From NCBI RefSeq assembly GCF_009496005.1, contig NZ_WIBF01000013.1:1-64000 (forward strand): a DNA stretch of 64,000 nt, in the 5' to 3' direction. Source of the stretch: Tritonibacter litoralis (GTDB lineage Bacteria > Pseudomonadota > Alphaproteobacteria > Rhodobacterales > Rhodobacteraceae). The translations under genes and the position numbers were made by a program. The notes beneath the pieces were generated by a model. It was not told the DNA's origin. It made no database searches and saw only the letters and a program-made list of their open reading frames with translations. Shown here piece by piece: positions 47,214-55,910 of this stretch; within the stretch, counting starts at the first letter, position 1, and each line of letters begins with the position of its first letter.

Positions 47214-48502
47214 CCCTCACGGCAGTCAAGGCGATCAATTGCACCTCCTGCGGAGCGGGGCTGGATGTGCTGGGCGGCGGGCGTGTCACGACGCATATCT
47301 GCCCCTATTGCGGGACAGAGCTGGATGCGACCGACAATTACCGCGCGTTGAAACGGTTCAACGATACAGCCCGGCCCAAGACGCCGTTTCCCATTGGAAC
47401 CCAAGGGACAATCCACGGCGTGGACTATACGGTCATCGGCCTGTTGGAACAGGTCGAACGCTGGGCCGGGCGCACCTATGCTTGGCTGGATCATCAGCTT
47501 TATTCCCCGACCCATGGCTATGCCTGGCTGACCCTGGATCAGGGGCATTGCACCTTTTCCCGGCGCCATCGTGGTTCGGTTTGGATCTCAAAGCACCAGG
47601 CCGCGCGGGCCGAACATCGCCCCGTGGTCTGGGACGCAGGTGAAAAGTTTCGATATTATGAGACCAGCACTCATGAGGTTCATTACGCCGAGGGCGAGTT
47701 TTCGTGGCGGCCAAGCAGGAAAGACCGAACCACCACCGTTTCCGCCATGAGCGATACGCGCATGTTGTCCTTTTCCGCAACCGGTACTGAGCGTGAGGTG
47801 GAGCAGACCTTCTTTTTAAGTGCCGAAGATATCGTCAAAGGGTTTGGGTTTGACCCCGGTCTGAAACCGGACTGGGTCCACCCGCTTGAACCGCATAAAT
47901 CGGGTAAGAACACGGGCTTTCAGATGTATGCCAGCATTGCCTATGCGTTGGTCTGTCTGATTGTCGCGGGCGTCATCGCAGGCGCGCCGGTGCGGCATGT
48001 TCTGCCGACCCTGGAGGCAGGCCGGCCGGATCTGCCGCTTGAGGCAAGTCTTCCGGGGGTCAAAGCAGGCGAATTGGTGCGGGTCAATCTGGCGGGCAAT
48101 GGGATCAACACCTGGTCTGAACTGGAACTGGAAGTAAGTGACCCGGACGATGAGCTCTTGTTTTCCACCATCCGCGCGGTTGAACGTTACAACGGTCGGG
48201 ATTCCGAGGGCAGCTGGTCCGAGGGCAGCAATCGCGCGCGCGCCACGTTTCGTGCGCCGTTTGACGGCGACTACAGCCTGAGTGTTGCCTTGGATGGTGA
48301 CGGGGATTGGCGCTCTTCTGGGGGGTCGTCCCCCACGGCATGGACATCCTTGCGGATCTCAGCCACAGCGGGGCACAAGACATGGGGTTGGATGATCTGG
48401 GCTGCATTGCTTTTTGGTCTGATGGGGGGCTGGCCCTTGTGGCGCGCGTGGCGGCACAACCGGCTGCGGTGGCGTGGCAGCGATTGGGAGGATGACGATT
48501 AA
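47210..48502 (+). CDS. Membrane-anchored DUF4178 protein with zinc ribbon
   Basis: The 430-residue protein repeats the layout of the gene before it: a zinc ribbon (Cys11, Cys14, Cys31, Cys34), then a DUF4178 domain (TPFPIGTQGTIHGVDYTVIG, YAWLDHQLYSPTHGYAWL). It adds a membrane span near residue 245-265 (YALVCLIVAGVIAG), a beta-rich extracytoplasmic region of about 120 residues, and a second span near the C-terminus (WGWMIWAALLFGLMGGWPLW). It starts inside the previous stop (ATGA). The two paralogues suggest partners in one complex at the inner membrane. Function unknown. Confidence 0.75.
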   Translation: MTLTAVKAINCTSCGAGLDVLGGGRVTTHICPYCGTELDATDNYRALKRFNDTARPKTPFPIGTQGTIHGVDYTVIGLLEQVERWAGRTYAWLDHQLYSPTHGYAWLTLDQGHCTFSRRHRGSVWISKHQAARAEHRPVVWDAGEKFRYYETSTHEVHYAEGEFSWRPSRKDRTTTVSAMSDTRMLSFSATGTEREVEQTFFLSAEDIVKGFGFDPGLKPDWVHPLEPHKSGKNTGFQMYASIAYALVCLIVAGVIAGAPVRHVLPTLEAGRPDLPLEASLPGVKAGELVRVNLAGNGINTWSELELEVSDPDDELLFSTIRAVERYNGRDSEGSWSEGSNRARATFRAPFDGDYSLSVALDGDGDWRSSGGSSPTAWTSLRISATAGHKTWGWMIWAALLFGLMGGWPLWRAWRHNRLRWRGSDWEDDD

Positions 48503-48505
48503 ACC

Positions 48506-48664
48506 ATGAACCTCTTTCGCATCATCTTTCTGGTTATGGCCACCGCCACAGTCGCGGGGGCAGCATATCTTTCTTATAATGGGGTCGGCGGCGAAAGCCG
48601 GGACATCTCAAACTCGATCCGAGCTGCCAGCGGTGGCCGCGGCTTCGGTGGCAACGTCAAATAA
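48506..48664 (+). CDS. Tiny single-span membrane protein
   Basis: A 52-residue frame translates as a short basic start, a hydrophobic span (LFRIIFLVMATATVAGAAYL at about residues 3-22) and a Gly/Ser/Arg-rich tail ending GFGGNVK. It begins 4 nt after the large DUF4178 gene and ends 12 nt before DUF350, in an operon with no other spare sequence, which supports it as real. No family recognised. Confidence 0.6.
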   Translation: MNLFRIIFLVMATATVAGAAYLSYNGVGGESRDISNSIRAASGGRGFGGNVK

Positions 48665-48675
48665 CGGGGAACGTT

Positions 48676-48900
48676 ATGGATTTATTTTCCGCCATTCAGC
48701 TGAGCGAAGTGATCAGCACCTTTTTCTATACGTTTATCGGTGTGGTGCTGATGTTCCTGGTGTGGAAGGTGATTGATTGGATGACGCCTTTTCCAATCCT
48801 GAAAGAGATTGAAAAAGATCAGAACATGGCGCTGGCTGTATTGATCGGCCTGTTGTTTGTGTCGATCTCGATCATCATCGCGGCCGTGATCCTGTCATGA
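48676..48900 (+). CDS. DUF350 membrane protein
   Basis: A 74-residue protein with two membrane spans (about 14-32 and 50-72), the short form of DUF350. The loop between them is WKVIDWMTPFPILKEIEKDQ, which matches the family pattern of a charged linker. DUF350 proteins occur next to PspA-like and polyamine-related membrane genes in other bacteria; their role is not known. A shine-dalgarno-like gggaacgtt precedes the ATG. The stop overlaps the next start (ATGA). Confidence 0.75.
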   Translation: MDLFSAIQLSEVISTFFYTFIGVVLMFLVWKVIDWMTPFPILKEIEKDQNMALAVLIGLLFVSISIIIAAVILS

Positions 48901-50441
48901 GCCACGCGCCAACGGGCGCGCGCAGGCGAGAGATCTGGTTGCTGGTGGCCACCTTTTTGGTGGCGGTGGCCGGGCTGATCTATGAGCTGATCGCGGCCAC
49001 ACTCTCCAGCTATCTGCTGGGCGACAGCGTGCGTCAGTTTTCCCTTGTAATCGGTGTGTTCCTCTCGGCCATGGGGGTGGGCGCCTACCTGTCGCGATTT
49101 GTGGGCGAGGCGCTGCGCGGGTTTATCTGGGCGCAGATCCTTTTGGGGATCCTGGGCGGCTTCCTCGCGCCCGTTGTGTTTTATGCCTATGCGTGGACCG
49201 GTGCAGTAGAGCTGCCTTTGTTTGGTCTGTTGATCGCGGTTGGCATTCTGTCGGGGATGGAGATCCCCTTGATCGCCCGCGTGTTAAAAGAGATCGGCGC
49301 GCCGGAATTTCGATTTGAAAACGTCCTCAGCGTGGATTACGTCGGCGCGCTTGCGGCTTCGGTTGCGTTTCCGCTGCTGATTGTGCCGCAGTTGGGGCTG
49401 ATGTCCGCAAGCCTTGTGTTTGGCGCGCTGAACCTCGCCGTTGCGGGGCTGTCGCTGTGGCTGTTTCGCAGCGATGCCACCCGCAGCCAATGGGGTGTCT
49501 GGGCCTTGGCCTTGTTGCTGACGGGCGCAGGGTTGGTGCAGTCGGAACGGCTGGTCACTGTGGCGGAGGCTGCGCTTTATGAAGATGACATCATCCTTAG
49601 CGAGACCACGCCCTATCAGCAGATCACCGTGACCCGTTTTCGGGATCGGGTGCGGCTGTTTCTGGATCACTCGATCCAATTCGACAGTTTTGATGAATAC
49701 CGCTATCACGAAATGCTGGTGCATCCTGCGATGAGCCACGCCAGTCGCCGCGCGGATGTGTTGATCCTGGGCGGCGGCGATGGCATGGCCGCGCGCGAAG
49801 TCCTGCGCTGGGCAGATGTGGCGCAGGTGACACTGGTGGATCTGGACCCGCGCGTCACCGGCCTTTTCCAAAGTCACGACGATCTGGCCGCCTTGAACGA
49901 CAACGCGCTGCGCGATCCACGGGTGCGCGTGCTGAACCAGGACGCCTGGCAATTTGTCGAACACGCAAATACGCAATTTGATGTGGTGATTGTGGATCTG
50001 CCGGACCCCAAGAACCTGGCCTTGTCAAAGCTTTACAGCCGCGCGTTCTATAGCCTGCTGATGGAACGCCTCAGCCCGCGCGGCGTGATGGTGACACAGG
50101 CGGGGTCGCCGTTTTATGCACGCCAGGCGTTTTGGTCGGTTGTGCAGACGGTTGCGGCGGCACGTAACCCGGTGCAGGTGGGCGCGGGGCCGTGGACATT
50201 GCCCTATCATACCTATGTGCCAAGCTTTGGCGATTGGGGTTTTGTCATGGCGGCACCTTTTGCGCCAAAGACAGGCGATTTGGCGGTGCCACCGGGATTG
50301 CAATATCTGACGCCCGCGATCTGGCAACAGTCACACGTTTTTGGCGCGGATACAGGCCCCATCGAGGCCGATGTAAACCGTCTGCAATCACATGCCTTGG
50401 TCGGGTATTATCTGGACGGTTGGGCCAAGTGGTTTGAATAG
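48897..50441 (+). CDS. Membrane-anchored spermidine-synthase-like protein
   Basis: The 514-residue protein has about seven membrane spans in residues 10-215, then a soluble spermidine synthase domain. The domain has the signature sites ETTPYQQITVTRFRDRVRLF, YRYHEMLVHPAM, LILGGGDGMAAREVL (nucleotide-binding) and FDVVIVDLPDP. Such fused proteins transfer an aminopropyl group in soluble relatives; in the membrane-bound group this is not proved. It ends the five-gene DUF4178 operon. No SpeD gene (the source of the aminopropyl donor) is in the window. Confidence 0.8.
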   Translation: MSHAPTGARRREIWLLVATFLVAVAGLIYELIAATLSSYLLGDSVRQFSLVIGVFLSAMGVGAYLSRFVGEALRGFIWAQILLGILGGFLAPVVFYAYAWTGAVELPLFGLLIAVGILSGMEIPLIARVLKEIGAPEFRFENVLSVDYVGALAASVAFPLLIVPQLGLMSASLVFGALNLAVAGLSLWLFRSDATRSQWGVWALALLLTGAGLVQSERLVTVAEAALYEDDIILSETTPYQQITVTRFRDRVRLFLDHSIQFDSFDEYRYHEMLVHPAMSHASRRADVLILGGGDGMAAREVLRWADVAQVTLVDLDPRVTGLFQSHDDLAALNDNALRDPRVRVLNQDAWQFVEHANTQFDVVIVDLPDPKNLALSKLYSRAFYSLLMERLSPRGVMVTQAGSPFYARQAFWSVVQTVAAARNPVQVGAGPWTLPYHTYVPSFGDWGFVMAAPFAPKTGDLAVPPGLQYLTPAIWQQSHVFGADTGPIEADVNRLQSHALVGYYLDGWAKWFE

Positions 50442-50625
50442 GCCCCACTTCGGATCGGGTCATTCTGCCCGCAGCCCCTGGGACAGAGCGGGCCCGCGCG
50501 GGCATTTTGTCCAAATCGGTATGCCATGGTATTTTTGTGCTTTTTCATTGCCAATGGCTGTGCTTAGCAACAAGAGATGGTTGACGAGGAAGTGAGCAGA
50601 TCCGGAGAGGGGCACACAGGCTGCG

Positions 50626-51330
50626 ATGTCAGAACTTTGGGAGGGGATCACGCGCGCCATCTGGTTGGTGGTGACGCTGGATGCGGATTTGGTAGAGATC
50701 ACCTTGCGGTCCTTGCGGGTGACCTTGTCCGCGCTGGTGGTCGCCTCGCTGATCGCCCTGCCGCTGGCGGCTGTTCTGGCCGTGCGCCGGTTCTGGCTGC
50801 GCCGGGCCACCATTGCGGTTCTGAATGCGCTGATGGGGCTGCCGCCTGTTGTGGTGGGGCTGCTGGTCTATGTGGTTCTGTCGCGCGACGGGCCGCTGGG
50901 GGTCCTGGGTTTGCTGTTTACGCCGACCGCGATGATCATCGCACAGGTGATCATTATTGTACCGCTGATTGCCTCGATCGCGCATCAGTCCCTGCGGGAG
51001 TTGTGGAGCGACTACCACGATCTCCTGATCTCGTTGCATACCTCGCAGTTTCAACGGATCTGCACGTTGCTGTGGGATGGGCGGCGCGCCTTGTTGACAG
51101 CCGCGCTGGCGGGGTTTGGCCGCGCCATTGGCGAAGTGGGCGCGATTATGGTTGTGGGCGGCAATATCGACCACCACACCCGCGTATTGACGACGGCGAT
51201 TGCCTTGGAAACCGGTAAGGGAGAATTCGCCTTGGCGCTGGGGCTTGGCTTTGTGCTGATTGGGCTCGCGGTGGCGGTGAACCTCTGCATTCACTGGCTT
51301 GGGCAGACAGAACGGACGGGGCGGTGGTGA
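50626..51330 (+). CDS. tupB: Tungstate/molybdate-type ABC transporter permease
   Basis: A 234-residue inner-membrane permease with five or six spans. The cytoplasmic-loop signature of binding-protein-dependent permeases is present as ALLTAALAGFGRAIGEVGAI. The LMGLPPVVVGLLVYVVLSRD region and length match TupB-type oxyanion permeases. With the ATPase and binding protein it forms the operon in the order B-C-A. The 184-nt gap before it contains overlapping GC-rich stems near 50467-50503 (followed by attttgt), a plausible terminator for the preceding operon. Confidence 0.82.
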   Translation: MSELWEGITRAIWLVVTLDADLVEITLRSLRVTLSALVVASLIALPLAAVLAVRRFWLRRATIAVLNALMGLPPVVVGLLVYVVLSRDGPLGVLGLLFTPTAMIIAQVIIIVPLIASIAHQSLRELWSDYHDLLISLHTSQFQRICTLLWDGRRALLTAALAGFGRAIGEVGAIMVVGGNIDHHTRVLTTAIALETGKGEFALALGLGFVLIGLAVAVNLCIHWLGQTERTGRW

Positions 51331-52040
51331 TGTCATTGTTGCCTATGGTTGCCACGGGGGCCTCAGTGCGTCGCCAAGGGAAGGTTCTGATCGGGCCGGT
51401 TGATCTGCGTCTGGACGGGCAGGGGGTCACCATTGTGATTGGCCCCAATGGCGCGGGAAAGACGTCCTTGTTGAAAATGCTGCATGGCATTGTGCGGCTC
51501 AGAACCGGCTCGGTCAGCTGGAATTGCCCGGTGGAAGAAGCGCGCGAGCGGCAGGCTTTTGTGTTTCAGCAGCCGGTGATGATGCGCCGCTCGGTGGTGG
51601 ACAATGTGGCCTATCCGCTGCGCCTGATCGGCGTGCCCCGTCGCGCCGCGCGGGCAGAGGCGCTGGAGTGGGTCAAACGCATCGGCTTGGAAGCGGCCGC
51701 GGATCGGTCGGCAAATGTTCTGTCGGGCGGCGAACGCCAGAAACTCGCGCTGGCGCGTGCCTTGATCCGCAAGCCTGAGGTTCTGTTTCTGGACGAACCC
51801 TGCGCATCGCTGGACGGGCGCGCCACGCGCGAGATCGAGGCGTTGTTGCAGGATGCGGTGGCCGCAGGCACCCGTCTGGTGATGTCGACACATAATCTGG
51901 GCCAGGCACTGCGATTGGCGAATGAGATTATCCTGGTGGCCCGTGGCCAGATCCAGGAACACAGATCGGCTGGCGATTTTTTCGCTGGACCCGAAACCCC
52001 TGAGGGACGCGCGTTTTTGAGAGGAGATATTGTGGAATGA
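51330..52040 (+). CDS. tupC: Tungstate/molybdate-type ABC transporter ATP-binding protein
   Basis: A 236-residue ABC ATPase with Walker A GPNGAGKTSL, signature LSGGERQKLALARAL, Walker B EVLFLDEPCASLDG and H-loop STHNLGQALRLA. The start is the ATG in TGATG at the end of the permease gene; two in-frame GTG codons precede it. It energises the TupB channel. It overlaps the binding-protein gene by 4 nt. Confidence 0.85.
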   Translation: MSLLPMVATGASVRRQGKVLIGPVDLRLDGQGVTIVIGPNGAGKTSLLKMLHGIVRLRTGSVSWNCPVEEARERQAFVFQQPVMMRRSVVDNVAYPLRLIGVPRRAARAEALEWVKRIGLEAAADRSANVLSGGERQKLALARALIRKPEVLFLDEPCASLDGRATREIEALLQDAVAAGTRLVMSTHNLGQALRLANEIILVARGQIQEHRSAGDFFAGPETPEGRAFLRGDIVE

Positions 52041-52840
52041 AACATGTAATTTGGAGCGCGCTTGCTGCCCTGACGGTGCACACGGCCGCCTGGGCGGATG
52101 AGATGAAACTGGCGGTGACAACGTCGTTTCACAACTCGGGCCTGGCAGAGATCCTGCTGCCCGAGATCAAAGCGGATCTTGGCCTGGAGGTGCAGCTGTT
52201 GGTGGTCGGCACGGGCCAGGCAATCCGGTTGGGCGAAGCCGGGGATGTGGACGCCATTCTGGTCCATTCGAAAAAAGCCGAAGAAGCGTTTCTGGCAGCG
52301 GGCCACGGCACCCACCGCCGCGAGATCATGTATAATGACTTCGTGTTTATCGGCCCCAAGGGGGATGCAGCCCATGTGCATGACGCAACAACCGCAGCGG
52401 ATGCCCTGCAAAAAATCGCCGGTGCTGAGGCTGTTTTTGTCAGCCGTGGGGACGACAGCGGCACCCATAAGAAAGAGCTGAGCCTGTGGAATGCGGCGGA
52501 TCTGGACGCCGAGGGATTTGGGGATTGGTATCGCGCTGTGGGCGCAGGTATGGGGGCTGCGTTAAATACAGCCTCAGGCATGGGGGCTTATATTATGTCG
52601 GACCGTGCGAGCTGGTTGAACTTTGGCAACAAGGGCGATCTGGAGCTGCTCTATTCCGGCGATCCGGTCTTGTTTAATCAATACGCCTATCTTCCTGTGA
52701 ACCCGGGAAAACACCCCCATGTGAAATCCGAACTGGCAGAGCAGCTGGAAGGCTGGCTGGTTTCAGACAAGGCGAAAGGGTTGATCAACAGCTATAAAAT
52801 CAACGGTGAGACACTTTTTGTCTTTAACGCCAAACAGTAA
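52037..52840 (+). CDS. tupA: Tungstate/molybdate-type substrate-binding protein
   Basis: A 267-residue periplasmic protein with a short signal peptide (KHVIWSALAALTVHTAAWA, cleaved near residue 20). The mature start KLAVTTSFHNSGLAEILLP has the TTS motif of TupA-type tungstate binders, and DAILVHSKKAEEAF, FVSRGDDSGTHKKELSLW and LNTASGMGAYIMSDRASWL follow as in that family. Whether it prefers tungstate or molybdate cannot be decided by eye. It is the last gene of tupBCA and is followed by a terminator. The formate dehydrogenase cluster begins just beyond. Confidence 0.87.
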   Translation: MKHVIWSALAALTVHTAAWADEMKLAVTTSFHNSGLAEILLPEIKADLGLEVQLLVVGTGQAIRLGEAGDVDAILVHSKKAEEAFLAAGHGTHRREIMYNDFVFIGPKGDAAHVHDATTAADALQKIAGAEAVFVSRGDDSGTHKKELSLWNAADLDAEGFGDWYRAVGAGMGAALNTASGMGAYIMSDRASWLNFGNKGDLELLYSGDPVLFNQYAYLPVNPGKHPHVKSELAEQLEGWLVSDKAKGLINSYKINGETLFVFNAKQ

Positions 52841-52862
52841 GCTTAGCCATTGTGTAATTGAT

Positions 52863-52891
52863 AAAGCCCCTGCTGTGTGCGGGGGCTTTTG
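52863..52891 (+). terminator. Terminator after tupA
   Basis: An 8-bp stem aaagcccc / ggggcttt with an 11-nt loop, T-rich on the plus strand (ctttt gtg). It starts 22 nt after the tupA stop. The A-run on the left side means it could also serve the convergent gene on the minus strand. Confidence 0.82.
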
Positions 52892-52923
52892 TGTTTGTGA
52901 AGCTGAAGATCAGGATGCGCGGA

Positions 52924-53466
52924 TCAGGATGCAGGCAACGCCGAGGGGTTGAACTCACACATTGCCCCGGCTTGCTGGGCAACGGCGGTAAAGCCGTCTG
53001 TGGAAAAACCGCCGTAGGTCCAGGTCTCGCCCTTGGCGGAAATATGCACGGCGACGCTGATGTTGTTTTTGGCCTTGGACAGGGCATCAATCATCTCTCC
53101 GACAAAACCGGAAGTCATGCTGGCGCCATCGCGCCCCATATGGGTGCCCAGGAACATTTCATCCCCGAGCCAGACCGCGGCATCGTCGACATAGAGCTCG
53201 ACGTAATCCGAGCTTTGGTCCCAGGGCGCACCTTCGTCATTGGACCAAGGGTAGTACTCATAGGAAAATCCGGCGTTGTACCCTTGCTCGTCAAACCGAA
53301 ACGAGAGCATGCCACTGGTGTGGCGGTCTGCGCGCAGGGTGAACATCTGGCACGTCTTGCCCATGCGAACAACGGCCCAGTTGCCGCTTTCGAAATAGTT
53401 TCCTTGAGCCAACGCGCCGGATGCAATGACGCTGGCCAGCAGCGCTGTTGCTGATAGTTTGAACAT
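52924..53466 (-). CDS. Secreted protein of unknown function
   Basis: A 180-residue protein starting MFKLSATALLASVIASGALA with a clear Sec signal peptide (cleaved near residue 20) and a good shine-dalgarno (aggagcgg). The mature domain is beta-rich with two Cys (about 39 and 170) and the pattern NYFESGNWAVVRMGKTCQMF. I recognise no named family with confidence; similar short secreted proteins of roseobacters are usually annotated as hypothetical. It stands between the tup operon and the formate dehydrogenase accessory genes and is not obviously co-transcribed with either. Confidence 0.65.
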   Translation of the reverse strand: MFKLSATALLASVIASGALAQGNYFESGNWAVVRMGKTCQMFTLRADRHTSGMLSFRFDEQGYNAGFSYEYYPWSNDEGAPWDQSSDYVELYVDDAAVWLGDEMFLGTHMGRDGASMTSGFVGEMIDALSKAKNNISVAVHISAKGETWTYGGFSTDGFTAVAQQAGAMCEFNPSALPAS

Positions 53467-53540
53467 AAACCGCTCCTGATTGTGTCCGCAGGCGGTATAG
53501 CACGCAGCGATCAACAAGGGTTTAACAAGGCGGTTTTGGC

Positions 53541-54020
53541 TCAGCTATCGGGTGTGGAATGGATCGCAAATTGTTCCAGATCTGCCGATTGTGCCTCGAT
53601 CATGCGGTAGCTTTCCTTAATGCCTGCATCCGTCAGCTCGCGCGCGACCGTCAACAAGGTGTTGGGCGCGTGATCGGCACAGAGCTCCGCCATATGCGCG
53701 AGTTCTTCAGCGGCGACGGGCCGCGCCGCATCCAGATCCGGCGCGCCATAGTAGGTGACGAAATGCTGCGCCAGTAACGCGGTCAGTTGTTCCAATTCCG
53801 CCGCTTCGATCTGCGTCACCGCAACAAAGGTCACACGTCCGCCCGTCTCTAGCCCCATCCAGCCGTTGGCAAAGGCCTGGCGCTGTTTGCCGACCAGATC
53901 ACTTTGGCTCCAGTTGGAGAATTCAAACCCGCCAGAGATACACCATTCCCCCGTGCGGGCAGGGCTGGCAAAGACATTCATGTCGCTTTCGTCAAAATGG
54001 ATCGCGCGTGCCAACAGCAT
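53541..54020 (-). CDS. DUF6505 family protein of the formate dehydrogenase region
   Basis: A 159-residue soluble, mostly helical protein, starting MLLARAIHFDESDMNVFASP. The central stretch GGFEFSNWSQSDLVGKQRQA and the Ala/Glu-rich C-terminus match a small family found beside lipoate-ligase-like and Mrp genes in roseobacters. Its role is unknown. It lies 3 nt after the ligase-like gene and is the last gene of that transcription unit; a maturation role for formate dehydrogenase is inferred from context only. Confidence 0.65.
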   Translation of the reverse strand: MLLARAIHFDESDMNVFASPARTGEWCISGGFEFSNWSQSDLVGKQRQAFANGWMGLETGGRVTFVAVTQIEAAELEQLTALLAQHFVTYYGAPDLDAARPVAAEELAHMAELCADHAPNTLLTVARELTDAGIKESYRMIEAQSADLEQFAIHSTPDS

Positions 54021-54023
54021 GGC

Positions 54024-54728
54024 TTATTCCTCCAGAAGGTCAGTCAGGGGCAACAGATGCGTCGTGGGCCCGTCGCGCAGCAGCATGCCGAAATCTTCGT
54101 CTACACCAAGAAATTGACCGGTCTTGCCCCCTTGGTGCACCTCTTCGCCCATATCATGCACAAGCCCGCGCCATTCGCTGTGAAGCGCCTTGGCCCCGCC
54201 TGGCTCTTCCCAGCGGGAAATCCAGTGCAGCGTATGGCGGGTCCAGGCCTCCAACAGTTCCGGCGCTTTGACGTCGGCGCAGCCTTCGGCATAAAGCGCG
54301 GTGTCATCCGGGGTCAGGCCGGTCTCTTCGCCTGCGGGCCAAAGGCGGAGCTCAAAGCCCACCACCAGCCAATCGGGGATCTGGTCCTGTGAGCCTTCAA
54401 CGGCAGCGGCGCGCAGGCGGCCACAGCGGGCGCCGTTGATGCGGATAGCGCCGTTCCATTCAAGATGCACAGCAACCTCGGGCGGAGCAAGCGCGCCGAG
54501 CGCGTTTTGAAACCCAACCCCGCAGGCGGGCATCATGGCCATGGCCTGCTGCAATGCCACTTCGGGGGTGAGCACAAGGGCTGCAGCCATGAGATCGTGG
54601 CCGAGGTTATAGACCACAAGCCCCGCGTCACAGCCCAGAACCGCCTTTTGCCGGGCGACCTCAAACGGGTCTTCCTGCCCGCTGAGAGCGTAACCCGACA
54701 TCAAAGGAGGGAAGGTTGGCGTGGTCAT
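54024..54728 (-). CDS. Biotin/lipoate protein ligase-like protein, probably not a standard ligase
   Basis: A 234-residue protein resembling the biotin/lipoate ligase fold. The core strand-turn reads VAVHLEWNGAIRINGARCGR, where active ligases have WPNDI...GxKxxGIL: the catalytic Lys position is Arg/Cys here, and no RRxxGGGxVxHD motif is visible. So it may have lost or changed the adenylating activity. The C-terminal 90 residues (LLPLTDLLEE end) fit a DUF4444-like tail. It overlaps the Mrp gene by 4 nt and precedes DUF6505 by 3 nt, an arrangement found near formate dehydrogenase clusters; function inferred from context only. Confidence 0.65.
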   Translation of the reverse strand: MTTPTFPPLMSGYALSGQEDPFEVARQKAVLGCDAGLVVYNLGHDLMAAALVLTPEVALQQAMAMMPACGVGFQNALGALAPPEVAVHLEWNGAIRINGARCGRLRAAAVEGSQDQIPDWLVVGFELRLWPAGEETGLTPDDTALYAEGCADVKAPELLEAWTRHTLHWISRWEEPGGAKALHSEWRGLVHDMGEEVHQGGKTGQFLGVDEDFGMLLRDGPTTHLLPLTDLLEE

Positions 54729-55792
54729 ACGACGGCGGCCTCAATCAGATCATTGGCAAGCTGCTGGAACACTTGCGCCTGTGCGCTGTCGGGTTTGGAG
54801 ACCACAATGGGTGCGCCGCCATCCGCCGCCAGACGTACATCCAGATGCAGTGGCACCTCGGCCAACAAGGGCACGCCCAGCTTTTCGGCCTCGGCTGCGA
54901 CGCCGCCATGACCAAACAAATGCTCTTCGTGGCCGCAGTTGGAACAGATATGGGTCGACATGTTCTCAACCATGCCCAGGATCGGCACGTTCAGCTTTTG
55001 GAACATATCGATGCCCTTGCGGGCGTCGATCAGAGCGACGTCCTGGGGTGTCGAGACAATGATGGCCCCATCTACATTGGCTTTCTGGCTGAGGGTCATC
55101 TGCACATCGCCGGTGCCGGGCGGCAGGTCCACGATCAAGACATCCAACGCGCCCCATTGCACCTGCATCATCATTTGCTGCAATGCGCCCATCAGCATCG
55201 GACCGCGCCAGACAACCGCCTGATCTTCGTTGGTCATCAGGCCGATTGACATCATGGTCACACCATGATTGCGCAGGGGCAGGATGGTTTTCCCATCCGG
55301 GCTGGCCGGACGACCAGAGACGCCGAGCATGCGCGGCTGTGAGGGGCCATAGACATCTGCATCCAACAGGCCAACGGATTTCCCGGCCTGCGCCAGCGCA
55401 CAGGCAATATTGGCAGAGACGGTGGATTTCCCAACGCCACCTTTGCCCGACGCAATGGCGATGATCTTCTTCACGCCGGGGATGTGCTGGGGCCCTTTGG
55501 GTTCCGCCGGGCGAGAGGGTTTCAGATCAGGCGGCGGTGCCTTGGCGGTATGGGCCGTCATCATCGCCGTGACTTTGGCCACGCCAGCCAGGGCTGTGAC
55601 CTTTGCTTCGGCCTCGGCGCGCAACGGTTCATAGGCCTGCGCCCGGGCTGGATCGATTTCAAACACAAACCGCACGCTGTCATTTTCGATGTTCAGGGCG
55701 CGAACAATTCCGGCGGCAACGATGTCTTGGCCAGAGGCCGGGTCAGTCAGGGTTTTCAGCGTCTCAAGAACGGCTTCACGGGTGAGGGACAC
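54725..55792 (-). CDS. Mrp/NBP35-type iron-sulfur cluster carrier ATPase
   Basis: A 355-residue protein with an N-terminal MIP18-like domain (residues 1-85), a linker rich in Ala and Pro, and a P-loop ATPase domain: IASGKGGVGKSTVSANIACA, LLDADVYGPSQPRMLGVSG, DLPPGTGDVQMTL and the cluster-binding CSNCG. Mrp/ApbC proteins carry Fe-S clusters to target enzymes. Placed beside formate dehydrogenase genes, it probably helps load its many clusters; the general housekeeping role is equally possible. Confidence 0.88.
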   Translation of the reverse strand: MSLTREAVLETLKTLTDPASGQDIVAAGIVRALNIENDSVRFVFEIDPARAQAYEPLRAEAEAKVTALAGVAKVTAMMTAHTAKAPPPDLKPSRPAEPKGPQHIPGVKKIIAIASGKGGVGKSTVSANIACALAQAGKSVGLLDADVYGPSQPRMLGVSGRPASPDGKTILPLRNHGVTMMSIGLMTNEDQAVVWRGPMLMGALQQMMMQVQWGALDVLIVDLPPGTGDVQMTLSQKANVDGAIIVSTPQDVALIDARKGIDMFQKLNVPILGMVENMSTHICSNCGHEEHLFGHGGVAAEAEKLGVPLLAEVPLHLDVRLAADGGAPIVVSKPDSAQAQVFQQLANDLIEAAVV

Positions 55793-55910
55793 GCAGGTCT
55801 GCTCCTTCGTTGGTGGGCGCGCGGATTATGCCCGCGCGAAATCGGTTGATATCGGTTTAGCATCGAACGCCGCAGGGCACCACGCGGTGCGGCCTTCGCT
55901 CCATGCGAAT

